From Larix kaempferi (taxonomy: Eukaryota; Streptophyta; Pinopsida; Pinales; Pinaceae): a DNA stretch of 64,000 nt. Position numbers and translations under genes: made by a program. The number at the start of each line of letters is the position of its first letter. Position 1 is the stretch's first letter. Below are positions 35,778 through 46,420 of this stretch, piece by piece. The stretch is taken from positions 3,162,001 to 3,226,000 of the forward strand of contig BSBM01000865.1 of assembly GCA_027924585.1 (NCBI GenBank), given 5' to 3'. The notes beneath the pieces were generated by a model, which was given only the letters and a program-made list of their open reading frames with translations, was not told the DNA's origin and ran no database searches.

Positions 35778-38700
35778 ATGGGTGATTTTTTCGCCCCCCT
35801 CAACATTACTCAGATTGCAAGTCAACCACATGATCTTCCAGATAAGGCCATCGACAAACTTCCAACCTTTACCGGCACTGATACTGTTACTGCCGCACAA
35901 CATCTCACTGCTTTCTCAAGAATAAAAAGTGGATATGTCAGAGAACCTGCTCATAGGCATGAAGATGTGTACATGAAGTTATTTGCCTTATCCTTAGAAG
36001 GAGATGCTGGTGACTGGTTCATCAGCTTGCCAGCCAACTCTTTTGTCACCTTAGCTGAGTTTTCAACTGCTTTCACCAACAAGTATGGTGAGAAAAAAGA
36101 GCCACGTCATCAACTTGCTGCTCTAACAAACATTAGAAGAAGTGAAATGGAAACCATGGAAGATTTCAACAAAAAGTTCATGGATTTATACAATGCAATC
36201 CCTACAGACTACAAGCCAACTCCACATACTATACTGGTTTATTACATTGAAGCTTTAAGTGGAGAGATGCAGTATCAACTTAGGGATAAGGAACCCACTA
36301 CTTTGTTGGAAGCACAAACAATGGCAACCAAGATTGATAGGAACATGCAGTCATCTGGGAAGTCAAACCTACCCGGTTATTCAAGAGCCCAAACTCCTTT
36401 GAAAACAACTGAGCCTAAAGGTAAAGATCCTTTGGATGCTTTGAAAGAATCATATGAGAAAAAGATGATGGACATGTGTGAAAGAATGGAAAGAGCTGAG
36501 CAGAAACATGTGGCCCAAATGAAGGAAGTTCAAAACAAAATAATAAACATGGAAAGGGCACAAGTCCAACGAGTTCAACAAGTTCAACAAACTCAACCTA
36601 TTCAGAGAAATTACCCTCCAAAAAATAACTGGCAAAAGAAAGCTCCCGAAAATGAAAAGAGACCTCCAACTCAGATAGAGGCTGCCAACGCAAATGAGGT
36701 ATATATCCCATTTTGCAGAGCTTGCAAGGATTTCCATGAGGAATTCGCTTTCTATTTTGCGAATTATGTACAAGAGCATGGTTATCCTGAAGGGGAGGGT
36801 GCCAGTAATCCAACATCAAGCGAGCCTGAATATATAAATGTTGTAGGTGACATCCGCAATATTCCCAAAGAAAACTGGAAACATGTTGAGAATGAACCAG
36901 ACAATATGACAAGAAACTTTGGGGGAAGACCATCAAATGAACAGTTACAAAATATGCAAAGATTTAAAGGGGTCGGATACCAAAGAAGATCAAATCCTGC
37001 ACCTGCTATACAACCTCCCAAGGTAATTATTCCAAATGATTCAACAGATTCTAGCAAATTAAATTTTGATTGGAATAATTGGTTCAATACTACTAAGGTG
37101 CCTATACCTATAAATGAACTCTATAAGATTCCTTGTCAAAAGGAAAAGTTGTTGAAAACATTAGAGGCACCTATTCCTGCATGTATCACCAAGCCTTTAG
37201 AAGCACCTATTCCTGCATGTAAGGCCAAGCCTAGTCCACCCTCTCCTCTCACTCCTCAAACTCCTAAAAAGGTCACTTTTTCGGACAATGTGGAAGAACC
37301 TTCAACCAGCTATGAATCAACTCATGAGGACCCTCCTATAATCCTGCATACTAGGGATACAAGAAAAGAAGCTCACCCTCCCTTCTACATATCATTGATG
37401 ATAGGTGACCTTCTTCTACACAATTGTATGCTGGATTCAGGATCCGGTGCAAGCTTAATGACCAAAAGGGTTATGCAACAACTCAACTTAAGAACCACCA
37501 GGCCCTACCAGAATGTATGTGCCATGGATTCTAGACCTGTTAAGGTTGAAGGGATGATAGAGAATGTTCCTGTAAGGTTGGCCAAGTACCCGGACATCCA
37601 TCTTACCATGGATATCCTTGTCATAGATGTACCGGATAGATGGGGCATGCTACTCTCTAGAAAGTGGGGTGCAACCTTAGGTGGGTCTATACAGTTGGAT
37701 TGGTCTTATGCAACAGTTCCTGCTTCCGAAGACTCTCTTGTAAAGTTACACACTGAAAAGGAAAGAAGATACCATGTGGAAAATCCTGATAGACCTTCAA
37801 ATGAGTTTGTTTGCCATGTCGGTGAGATGGGAGATATCCAAATCAATTCCACCTTCTTAGATCCTGTTCGTAGGGAAATGAAAGACAAAGAGGTTGATGG
37901 ATTGTGGAAAATGACTTTTGATGGTGCCTTTTCTAAATCTGGCAAAGGTGCTGGTATAGTCCTAATATCACCTGAGGATAAAATCTTTTACTTTGCTTTT
38001 AGACTCGAGTTTGAAGCTACCAACAATGTTGCGGAGTATGAAGCACTCTTATTAGGCATAGAAATTGCTAAAGACATGAAGATCAAAATGCTTAGTATTA
38101 AGGGAGACTCTGATTTAGTGGTACAACAGATCAAGGGAAATTTTGCATGCCATTGCAAAAGGCTTAAAAGATATAGAAATGCGGTATGGGATACCATGGA
38201 ATACTTTGATGCTCTAAACATACAAGCAGTCCATAGGGAGGAAAACAGTATGGCGGATATGTTAGCCCTTGCAGCATCTACCCTCCAGCCTTCAGACGAA
38301 ATGTTGAAAGGAGACTGTACCCTTGAAGTAAATTATAGGCCATCTGTCCCAGACAACATGAACCATTGGCAGGTTTTCAAAGATGATGAACAAATTCTAA
38401 GATTCATAAATAACTTAGATGAGTTTGCCAATTTCAATGTTAATGAGCGGGAAGAAGGCAAGCAGTATAAAGATGAAAGCCAGCCCATGAACCCAATTTC
38501 ACGTGGTTTCACTAAGTTAGAGAACATCTTTGATAGGCATGATGGGAAGAAGAACAGCATTGACCAAATGAAGCCAGGGGATTACATTGAGGTTAACATC
38601 GGAACAGAAACTGATCCAAAAATCATAAAAATTGGAAAAGGAACGTCAGAAAAAGAAAGAAATGCACTAATAAACCTTGTCAGAGAGTTTAGAGATATAT

Positions 38701-41423
38701 TTGCCTTTACTTATGACGAGTTAAAGGCCTATAGGGAAGATGTATTCCAACATACCATTCCCCTTAAACCGGAAATGCAAAATGCTAAGCCTTTTCGTCA
38801 GAAACTAAGGCAAATAAATCCTAAGTTGGCTCCTATCATCAAAAGAGAGCTGGAAAAAATGTTAGCAGCAGGCATTATAGCTCCTACCCGACACACTTCA
38901 TGGTGTTCCAACCTAGTTGTTGTAAGAAAGAAGAATGGAAGTATCCGAATATGCATAGACTTCAGAAACCTAAACATGGCGTGCCAGAAAGACAATTATC
39001 CACTTCCCAACATGGAGACCCTCCTCCAACGGGTCACTGGATCTAATATGATGTCCATGCTTGATGGATTTTCAGGATACAACCAGGTTGTCATCAACCC
39101 AGAGGATAAACATAAAACTGCCTTTACAACACCTTGGGGAACCTTTGAGTATCTGAGAATGCCCTTTGGCCTTACAAATGCAGGAGCCACTTTCCAAAGG
39201 GCCATGGATTATGCTTTCAAGGAATTAATAGGAAAAATCATCGAAATATACCAGGATGATTTAACCGTCTTTTCAAAGGAAAGAGCCAGCCATGTTGATC
39301 ACTTGAGAAAAGTTTTTGAGCGATGTAGAGAATATGGTATTTCCCTAAATCCGGCAAAGTCTGTCTTAGGCATTGAAGAAGGAAAACTCTTAGGGCATAT
39401 TATAAACAAGGATGGGGTCAAGATTGACCCTGAAAGAGTAGAAGCCATTAAGAAGATACCTCTTCCCAAAAATGTGAAGGGTCTTCAATCTTTCAATGGA
39501 CACATAAATTTTATCAGAAGGTTTATTCCAAACCTTGCAGAGTTGATGAAACCCATGCAGCGGTTGCTTAAAAAAGATGCTAAGTTTGTGTGGACTGATG
39601 ATGGAAAAGAAGCCTTCAATACTATTAAAGATGCCATTACTAGGTCACCTGTGTTGGTTAGTCCGGATTATACCAAAGATTTCATGATTTTCTCCTTTGC
39701 CTCTGAGGATACTATAGCTGGGGTTTTGCTCCAAAAGAACTTCGAAGGGTTCGAGCAACCTATTGCATTCATGAGCAGGGCTTTACAAAATTCAGAATTA
39801 AAATACACAATAATGGAAAAACAGGCTTATGCTTTGGTCAAATCTTTGAAACATTTCAGAACATACATTGGCTACAACAAAGTTATAGGTTATGTCCCCC
39901 ATGCTGCAGTAAAAGACATCCTATCCCAACAGGATTGCTTAGGAACAAGAGGCACATGGGTCTCCAAGATCCAGGAATATGACTTGGAGATAAAACCTAC
40001 CAAACTTATCAAAGGACAGGGCCTAGCCAAAATGTTGACCCAAAAGAATGAGGAAGCCATTAACATAAATTGTACAGATCAACCTGATTGTCCACGAATG
40101 ACACCTGCCTTGCGGGAGTTAGATATCCATTGGTATTCTGATGTTATATACTTCCTCTTGCATCTGACCTGCCCTGACCACCTTAAAGGACACAAACGAA
40201 GGGCATTAAGACTAAAAGCTGCTAGGTATTGTCTTACTCAAGAAGGCTTGGGTTGGAGAAGCCCTGATGGGGTTATCCTTAGATGTGTCCATGAACAAGA
40301 TTCCAAAAAGATCTTGATTGACCTTCACTCAGGATTTTGTGGAGGACACTATGCAGCAAATACAACTGCTCACAAAATCCTTAGGGCTGGATACTATTGG
40401 CCAACTATATTTTCAGATGTGTACAAACATGTCAAGTTTTGCCAGGAATGCCAACTATTCACAGGAAAGCCTAAACTGGCCGCCTTACCCCTCAAACCGG
40501 TTGTTGTCATTGCCCCTTTCCAACAATGGGGTTTGGATTTCATTGGTAAATTTAAAGATAACTCTAGCAATGGTTTTTGCTGGATTCTGACGGCAACTGA
40601 TTATTTCACTAAATGGGTAGAGGCCATTCCCACCAAGGCAGCTACTGAGAAAGTTGTTATGGATTTTATTGAAGATAAAATCATCACTCGATTTGGCACC
40701 CCTCTGAAGATAACTACTGACAATGCCAAAGCCTTCAGTTCAACAGAAATGACTGATTTCTGTTTCAAATATGGCATTGTTCTATCTCATTCTTCTGACT
40801 ATTATCCACAGGGTAATGGCCTTGCTGAATCCTCAAACAAGAACCTGATGACTATCCTTAAGAAAACTGTTGGTGACAACAAAAGATCCTGGGATAGCAA
40901 GATCAAATATGCCCTTTGGGCGGACAGAATTACAAAGAAAAACTCCACCGGAAAGTCCCCCTTTGAACTTGTTTATGGCATCACAGCAATACTACCTCTT
41001 AGCATGCAGATCCCCATCTTCAGAATGCTAACTGATTATGAATCTGAGAAGTTAGAGTTGGAAGATAGGGCTAACCAAATCATCGAGCTTGATGAAAACA
41101 GAAGAAATTCCTTGGACAAAATGTTAAGACAAAAGGAGAGTATGAAAGCCACATTTGATAAGTCAGCCAAGCCAAGAGCCTTTCAAGAAGGAGACACTGT
41201 TCTATTATGGGACAAAAGAAGGGAAAAACCTGGGAAGCATGGGAAGTTCGACAGCCTTTGGAAAGGCCCCTTTATTATAGGCTGCACAGTTGGAGATAAT
41301 TCTTTCGGCCTCAACACTATGGAAGGAGAAATATTGCCTCTTCCTATAAATGGGCAACATTTGAAGCCCTTTTATCGGAACAACATACAAGATGACCAAG
41401 AGGCCATCTCAGGATCTCCCTAA
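35778..41423 (+). CDS. Gag-Pol polyprotein of the Tat retrotransposon, intact
   Basis: 1,881 residues from the first ATG; the frame is already open from 35529 but has no earlier ATG. Retrotransposon Gag domain about residues 60-190, then a coiled, Gln-rich stretch and a partial zinc knuckle (C313, C316, H320, no final Cys). Aspartic protease LDSGSGAS with D553. Archaeal-like RNase H at about 710-835 with D715, E753, D777 and D827 all present. Reverse transcriptase about 1000-1240 with D1096 and YQDD at 1158-1161. The RT-linked RNase H (about 1300-1420) keeps E1347 but has F1306 and P1374 where catalytic Asp is expected. Integrase has H1517, H1524, C1555, C1558, then D1587, D1648, E1684 (D-x35-E) and a GPF-type module near 1830. 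No stop or frameshift interrupts it, so it is probably functional; cleavage sites are unknown. Confidence 0.95.
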   Translation: MGDFFAPLNITQIASQPHDLPDKAIDKLPTFTGTDTVTAAQHLTAFSRIKSGYVREPAHRHEDVYMKLFALSLEGDAGDWFISLPANSFVTLAEFSTAFTNKYGEKKEPRHQLAALTNIRRSEMETMEDFNKKFMDLYNAIPTDYKPTPHTILVYYIEALSGEMQYQLRDKEPTTLLEAQTMATKIDRNMQSSGKSNLPGYSRAQTPLKTTEPKGKDPLDALKESYEKKMMDMCERMERAEQKHVAQMKEVQNKIINMERAQVQRVQQVQQTQPIQRNYPPKNNWQKKAPENEKRPPTQIEAANANEVYIPFCRACKDFHEEFAFYFANYVQEHGYPEGEGASNPTSSEPEYINVVGDIRNIPKENWKHVENEPDNMTRNFGGRPSNEQLQNMQRFKGVGYQRRSNPAPAIQPPKVIIPNDSTDSSKLNFDWNNWFNTTKVPIPINELYKIPCQKEKLLKTLEAPIPACITKPLEAPIPACKAKPSPPSPLTPQTPKKVTFSDNVEEPSTSYESTHEDPPIILHTRDTRKEAHPPFYISLMIGDLLLHNCMLDSGSGASLMTKRVMQQLNLRTTRPYQNVCAMDSRPVKVEGMIENVPVRLAKYPDIHLTMDILVIDVPDRWGMLLSRKWGATLGGSIQLDWSYATVPASEDSLVKLHTEKERRYHVENPDRPSNEFVCHVGEMGDIQINSTFLDPVRREMKDKEVDGLWKMTFDGAFSKSGKGAGIVLISPEDKIFYFAFRLEFEATNNVAEYEALLLGIEIAKDMKIKMLSIKGDSDLVVQQIKGNFACHCKRLKRYRNAVWDTMEYFDALNIQAVHREENSMADMLALAASTLQPSDEMLKGDCTLEVNYRPSVPDNMNHWQVFKDDEQILRFINNLDEFANFNVNEREEGKQYKDESQPMNPISRGFTKLENIFDRHDGKKNSIDQMKPGDYIEVNIGTETDPKIIKIGKGTSEKERNALINLVREFRDIFAFTYDELKAYREDVFQHTIPLKPEMQNAKPFRQKLRQINPKLAPIIKRELEKMLAAGIIAPTRHTSWCSNLVVVRKKNGSIRICIDFRNLNMACQKDNYPLPNMETLLQRVTGSNMMSMLDGFSGYNQVVINPEDKHKTAFTTPWGTFEYLRMPFGLTNAGATFQRAMDYAFKELIGKIIEIYQDDLTVFSKERASHVDHLRKVFERCREYGISLNPAKSVLGIEEGKLLGHIINKDGVKIDPERVEAIKKIPLPKNVKGLQSFNGHINFIRRFIPNLAELMKPMQRLLKKDAKFVWTDDGKEAFNTIKDAITRSPVLVSPDYTKDFMIFSFASEDTIAGVLLQKNFEGFEQPIAFMSRALQNSELKYTIMEKQAYALVKSLKHFRTYIGYNKVIGYVPHAAVKDILSQQDCLGTRGTWVSKIQEYDLEIKPTKLIKGQGLAKMLTQKNEEAININCTDQPDCPRMTPALRELDIHWYSDVIYFLLHLTCPDHLKGHKRRALRLKAARYCLTQEGLGWRSPDGVILRCVHEQDSKKILIDLHSGFCGGHYAANTTAHKILRAGYYWPTIFSDVYKHVKFCQECQLFTGKPKLAALPLKPVVVIAPFQQWGLDFIGKFKDNSSNGFCWILTATDYFTKWVEAIPTKAATEKVVMDFIEDKIITRFGTPLKITTDNAKAFSSTEMTDFCFKYGIVLSHSSDYYPQGNGLAESSNKNLMTILKKTVGDNKRSWDSKIKYALWADRITKKNSTGKSPFELVYGITAILPLSMQIPIFRMLTDYESEKLELEDRANQIIELDENRRNSLDKMLRQKESMKATFDKSAKPRAFQEGDTVLLWDKRREKPGKHGKFDSLWKGPFIIGCTVGDNSFGLNTMEGEILPLPINGQHLKPFYRNNIQDDQEAISGSP

Positions 41424-41722
41424 ACTCTTATCTTTGTACTTTATGTATCATTATTTTTGTATCATAGTGTATTTTTGTACTATAGTTCATATTTATGCTG
41501 AAAAAGAAAAGATTTCTATTTCTGTACTTTGAGTTTGAAAAGAAAAAGCAAAAAAAAAAAAAAAATACTTCATAGTTGTTATTTCATTTTGGCATTATTT
41601 ATCATGTACATGGGAAACTAAGACACTTCTCTTTCTGTGCAGGAAAATGATATTCTGGGATTCTCGAACACCTCCTTTGACTCCTAGATCAAGCAAGTGT
41701 CCGTCCCGCAGTTGGAGCCAGA
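41424..41722 (+). other. 3' untranslated part of the Tat element, no standard polypurine tract
   Basis: Between the stop codon and the 3' LTR there is an A-rich tract (about 41536-41565, GAAAAGAAAAAGC then a run of A). The bases immediately before the LTR (...GTCCGTCCCGCAGTTGGAGCCAGA) are not a polypurine tract. The plus-strand primer is therefore not obvious. Confidence 0.6.
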
Positions 41723-44700
41723 TGTTATCAACTGATTTGTACAATAGTTGAAACCTTATTGAGCCGCCAGTGTTGGAACACATCAGTGTTCACTTCCAGA
41801 GTATCTGGGTTTCATTATATTTGGGTCTAGCCAGTTTTGTTTTTGAGTCGACATGACCATGGCCCCATGGGGGTTTGTATCAGTGTGCTAGTAGGGTCTG
41901 AGTGGCTCGGTCTCCCATGACTGGATTAAACAACTAAGGTATTCCAGGGAGTTTTTTCACCGTCAGATTATACTTTGCTTCAGGCGAAATATAATCTCTT
42001 GGTTTTTCTCCCGCTTCCTCCAAAGCTGGAATGCCCGATTTTGGAAATTTGGCCATGGGGGGTTATTAGGGTCCAACTATAATGTATAAACCTACTAGAC
42101 ACTATTAGAATAGGTTTTGGTCATGTCCTAGGTCTCTAGGACCCCCAGAAAAAATTTCGAAAAAATTTGACCGGACGCGTCGGAATTGGGGTTTTTAATT
42201 ATTTAATTATTTTTTAAATTTTAATTAAATTTCTCTATAGTTTAAATAGAGAAATTTGAGTCTGTAATATGTCAGTCATCCGGGGTCCGTTTTCAGTGTT
42301 TGATGGCTCGTTTCATAAGCCAAAAATCACACATGACCCATGGAGCAGCTAAACCCAACTTTCGGATGTCAATTCCGCCCCATAATTAATATTTTCTCTG
42401 AAAAGTCATTTACAGAGAAATTATTAATTAAAATAATAAAATTGATTATTTTTGAGATAATCCAAATCTCTCCAAAATTAATCAATTTGATTAAAATAAA
42501 GGGCTAAATGACATGGCGATGAGCATTAAGGAAGATTCCAATCAACTCCAAGCCCATCCAGTCACTCACCCAGTCACCAGCAAAGAATCTCTTTGAGCAA
42601 ATTCGCCCTCCCTCATGCATAATTCGACTTAGTGATGTGTCAGTTGATAGATGGGTTGGTGGTTAGCATTTATGTTAGAGAGGGGCGCCCTCATGACTCA
42701 CCAATCACGCATGGCTTGGCTCCCTCTACTAATTCGAGTTGCACCCACTACCTACCACGTGTTCCCTCACAAGCTAGCTCGCAATCCCCTAATTCCTCAC
42801 GTCAGTCTCCTTTGAACTCGTGTTAGATCCTTGTTGGAGTTTGGGGATTGGTTAGATGCAATAACAAATGGGCTTAGCTCTCATCTAAACTCTAGTTAGT
42901 GCCTACCACTCCCTAACTCGCACCTACCAAAGTCACGCCCTTCCACTTGGCTCCACTTCCTCCAATTCGCACCTTCCATTGCCCTCACGCCCTTCCTTGT
43001 TGTAGTCTTGTGATTGGTTGGTGATACCACCTATGTGCCCATCCAAGTCGAGTTTGCCACCTAGTCCTTCATACCAAACACTAACTCGACTTTGATTGCT
43101 AATCTCTTGCTCCAAGCCACCTATTGATTGGAAATCGACCTCATTGCTCACCACCAATTCGATTTAGGGTTTAGGTGTTTTAGTTTAGTATAAAGAGAGG
43201 CCCATTTGGGTTATTATCTCATGGAGACTTTGATGCAAGATTACTCTGCAAAAATTTGTAATATGCTTTGGCTTAATATTTTCAATAAAGATTTCGACTT
43301 TGGAGGTCCATGAGCTTTCAATCTTTTGTGTGAATTCATCTCTTGTTGAGGTGACATCTTTTCTAAACCCATCTCTTGATTATGCATGGTATTTGATCAA
43401 TGGTTAGCTTGTGAGGACTATTTTTAGTACAATAGAGTAACCATTCATAATTTAAATTGGTTATTTATGCATAGTTTATCAAGATCTAAATGGACATGAG
43501 TAGTTGGTTATACAAATTGTTGATTTAATCTTGATATTTCTAGCATTCTAGCATTGTTGATCTCACTTGTTGGTTGAGTGTTTGGGTTTGTGATTTAAGT
43601 GTTGCCTAAAGTGAAGAGGGGTAAGAGCTCGGTTGCATCAAACCCTTGTTCATCTTCAAGTTTTGGCCTAATACTTTGTGGTTGCAGGATCTACAAATCT
43701 CAAGATCTTTTCATCTTAAGAAGGCTAGGAAGAGCTCTTCTCAGGTTTCTCATCAATCAAAATTCTACTTTTAAAACCTTGTCACTAAAGGCTCTCTTCT
43801 TCTAGCCTTCTATTTTTCTCCTTGAGTTCCTTTTTCCTTTGGTTTTGCTAGCCCTACTTCCTCTTTGGCCCTAGATCTATCCATCCCTTTCCATTCGTTT
43901 TCCCTTCTCCATTCGTCCTCCTCCCTTTTGCACTCGTTTTTTCTCCTTTGGCATTCCTATCCCCTTCATCCTACTCTATCCTAGTTTTTTCCCTTACCAT
44001 TCGTTTTTCCCCTTCAAGGGTTTCTCATCCAAGCCTTTGTCTTCTTTCTTCTCCCTTAGATCCATTCTCTTAGATCTCCCTTTCACCCTCTTGCTTTGCC
44101 CTTTCGTCCATCTTCTCAAGTGCCCTAAAAACCACACAAAAAAGCAAAAACGAATTGGATAAGTTAGTGTTTCTTAGAGTAGTTCAATTTGATTTGATAG
44201 ATCTTAAATTATTGCATCTTGTAGATCATTGGAATACATTGAAAAGGTAGTTTAAAATCATACTAGATCTCATTCTAGCACTTGTTAAGTTTGCATCTAG
44301 TTTCCCTTTTTAAAGATAAAAAAAAATTTCATAAATTTTTCCAAAAATTTTTAAGTCTTAGATCTCATTTCTAGCATTTTTAGAGCAACTTTGTTCGCTG
44401 GTCCGTTTTGCCATAGTTAACATTTTATGACAAATTTTCATGCATTTTCCATCTTAGAGTTAAAATCTTAAATATAGACTCAAATAGTTTCAATTTCGAT
44501 TTATTTTTTACTAATGATTAATGGGTGCCTTGTTTAGATTTTCTTGAACTCGTGTAGGCCATTTGAGAGAGAAGTACTTGATAAGATCTTGAAACAAGAG
44601 GATCGAAGCAAAACAAAGTGAAGAAGCCATAAGAATGACCAAATTTTGATACACTTATCCTTTGTAATAACAAGTAGAATCTGTATCTTCTTAAATATTT

Positions 44701-46420
44701 TTCCAAGTATCATCATTCTCGAAAGACCTTTCAAGGATTTTCCCTTGAGGCACTTGTACTTATCAAATAAAATTTTTAAGTGGAGGAGGCCTCCACTTTT
44801 TGGGTCTTCTTCCCCATTTGGGGAAGGGTGTTGGGTCTTGTGGTTGTTTTTAGCTTAGATTTACACTTTTATGTTCTTAGTTTAAATTTTGCTTCAATAA
44901 GTTTATATTGATTTTACTTACCCCCATGCTTTCCCGAGTAGGGTCTTGAACCTGAAAGAGATTCTTGGGTAGCTTAGTTTAAATTTTATCATTATATTGT
45001 TTCTCTTCCAATCCTTGACCAGAGAATAGCTAACTTTGGGATCGTATCCCAAAGGCCACATAGTTTTGTGGTAGCTTCTCGCTCCCCCATCAACTTCTTG
45101 TGGACATCCAGCTAGCTGGAAGGTTTCCAGGATTGGTGGTTTCTAGTGGTTGATCTTGTTCGGAGATCAATCCCACCTAGTAGATTAGAATTTGTATGGT
45201 AGAACACTAGTTTTAGTTTTATCTCATGTTATTTGGCAAAGTAGTTATTGTTGAAAGCATTAATTATATCTTTCAAGTTATCAAGTGGTTTTCATCTTTC
45301 TCAAGTTATTTTACTGCTTTTCACAAACACAACTGCTCTTGTTTGCTTAAAATCAACCAAAGTCTCTTGAACTTGGCCAAATCCAAGTCAAGAGCACCCT
45401 CTATCGGAGGGCATTCTTAGTCTTGCATCATTCCCTGCATTAGGCATTTTAATTTTAGCAAGTCTCTTGAACTGTGGTCATAAGACCGAGTCAAGAGCGC
45501 TCTCTGTCGGAGAGTTGAACAAGGTTCTTTTAATAATAAAATTTTCCACTCACACTCCCCTAATTAATTTATCTTGGTTTGTCCTACACCCGTATGCTCT
45601 GCCAACCGGAAACGGTTGGGCTAGTACTCAGAAAGGTGGAAGACTTGATAATAACGATCGATAAATTTAACTAAAATTTTACCCACAACCTCAACCAAGG
45701 CAAAATACTGTTCTTCCCGCGAGGGGTGGCGCCGGATTCCCACTGTCAGACTCAGGGGCGGTTCAAACATTGGACACCAATCCTTATCGAATCTGGGTGC
45801 TTCCGACATGTCATTCAGGGTTGCCAGTATCTTTCTTGGGTAGGGTTCTACCATCTCTTGATACCTTTTGGTCTTAGCCCTAATAATCAAGACAACTAAA
45901 ATTTTCAATTTACCAAGATAAGCTGCACAACGTTCTCACAAACTTTCCATTTCAAGCACTTGTATCAAGTTTTCACTTTCACTTTCATTTTCGACTCCAT
46001 AAGGCACTGGTCCTTCATTATATATTTTGCTTGCTTAAGTGAAAACATTGGAGTATTTGCTTATATTTACGTGAAGTGATTTGTTTACTGCCCAAGTGTA
46101 CCTTTCATCTTATATTTGCAACGTGGATTGCGATATCTTGTCAGATATTAAATTTTCATATTGTCTCTCAAAAACTCCTAAAAAACACCCATCCGCATCA
46201 CTACGTCAAAAAACACTTAAAAAACAAGAGCCTTAGTGAAACTCTCTTTTAGGGACTACCCCCCTTGGCTTCGTTAGGAGTTTGCCTAAACGGAGGAGCT
46301 GGGATTCAGGTGACAGTACCTGGCTCATTGCTTGCCCCCAAGGCCACACCTCTCTCACTTGTAGTGAAGAGACAGCTTTCAAAAGATTTCCGCTGCTGGT
46401 GTGCATATTGGCGGACAACA
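41723..46420 (+). repeat. 3' LTR of the Tat element (4,698 bp)
   Basis: It is collinear with 30651-35362 except for a 14-bp deletion near 41838, between two copies of CCAGTTTTG, and a handful of substitutions, for example at the positions matching 32540 (G to A) and 35085 (T to A). Hairpin modules are at 45364-45411 and 45464-45514, and the GAAA-loop hairpin at 45602-45619. Frames inside duplicate those of the 5' LTR and are not genes. Confidence 0.95.

Larger units (their letters stand above)
30651..46420 (+). mobile_element. Complete Ty3/gypsy (Tat lineage) LTR retrotransposon, 15.8 kb
   Basis: 5' LTR 30651-35362, internal region 35363-41722, 3' LTR 41723-46420, with the target duplication GGTCC at 30646-30650 and 46421-46425. 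The order of domains is gag, protease, archaeal-like RNase H, RT, degenerate RNase H, integrase in one open frame. That order with 4.7-kb LTRs fits the Tat group of non-chromovirus gypsy elements. The LTRs differ by one 14-bp deletion and roughly eight to ten substitutions by eye, so insertion is recent. It sits inside a family-S LTR, so it is the youngest layer of that stack. Confidence 0.95.

Noticed and set aside
36450-39205. Minus-strand frames of 65-112 codons
   Set aside because: Shadows of the Tat polyprotein on the other strand.
35778-41423. Endogenous pararetrovirus
   Set aside because: True LTRs, integrase, primer site and 5-bp duplications identify an LTR retrotransposon; no movement protein or coat-like region is present.
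41544-41565. Poly-A tract as evidence of retroposition (LINE or processed pseudogene)
   Set aside because: It lies inside an element with LTRs and target duplications and is simply its 3' untranslated region.
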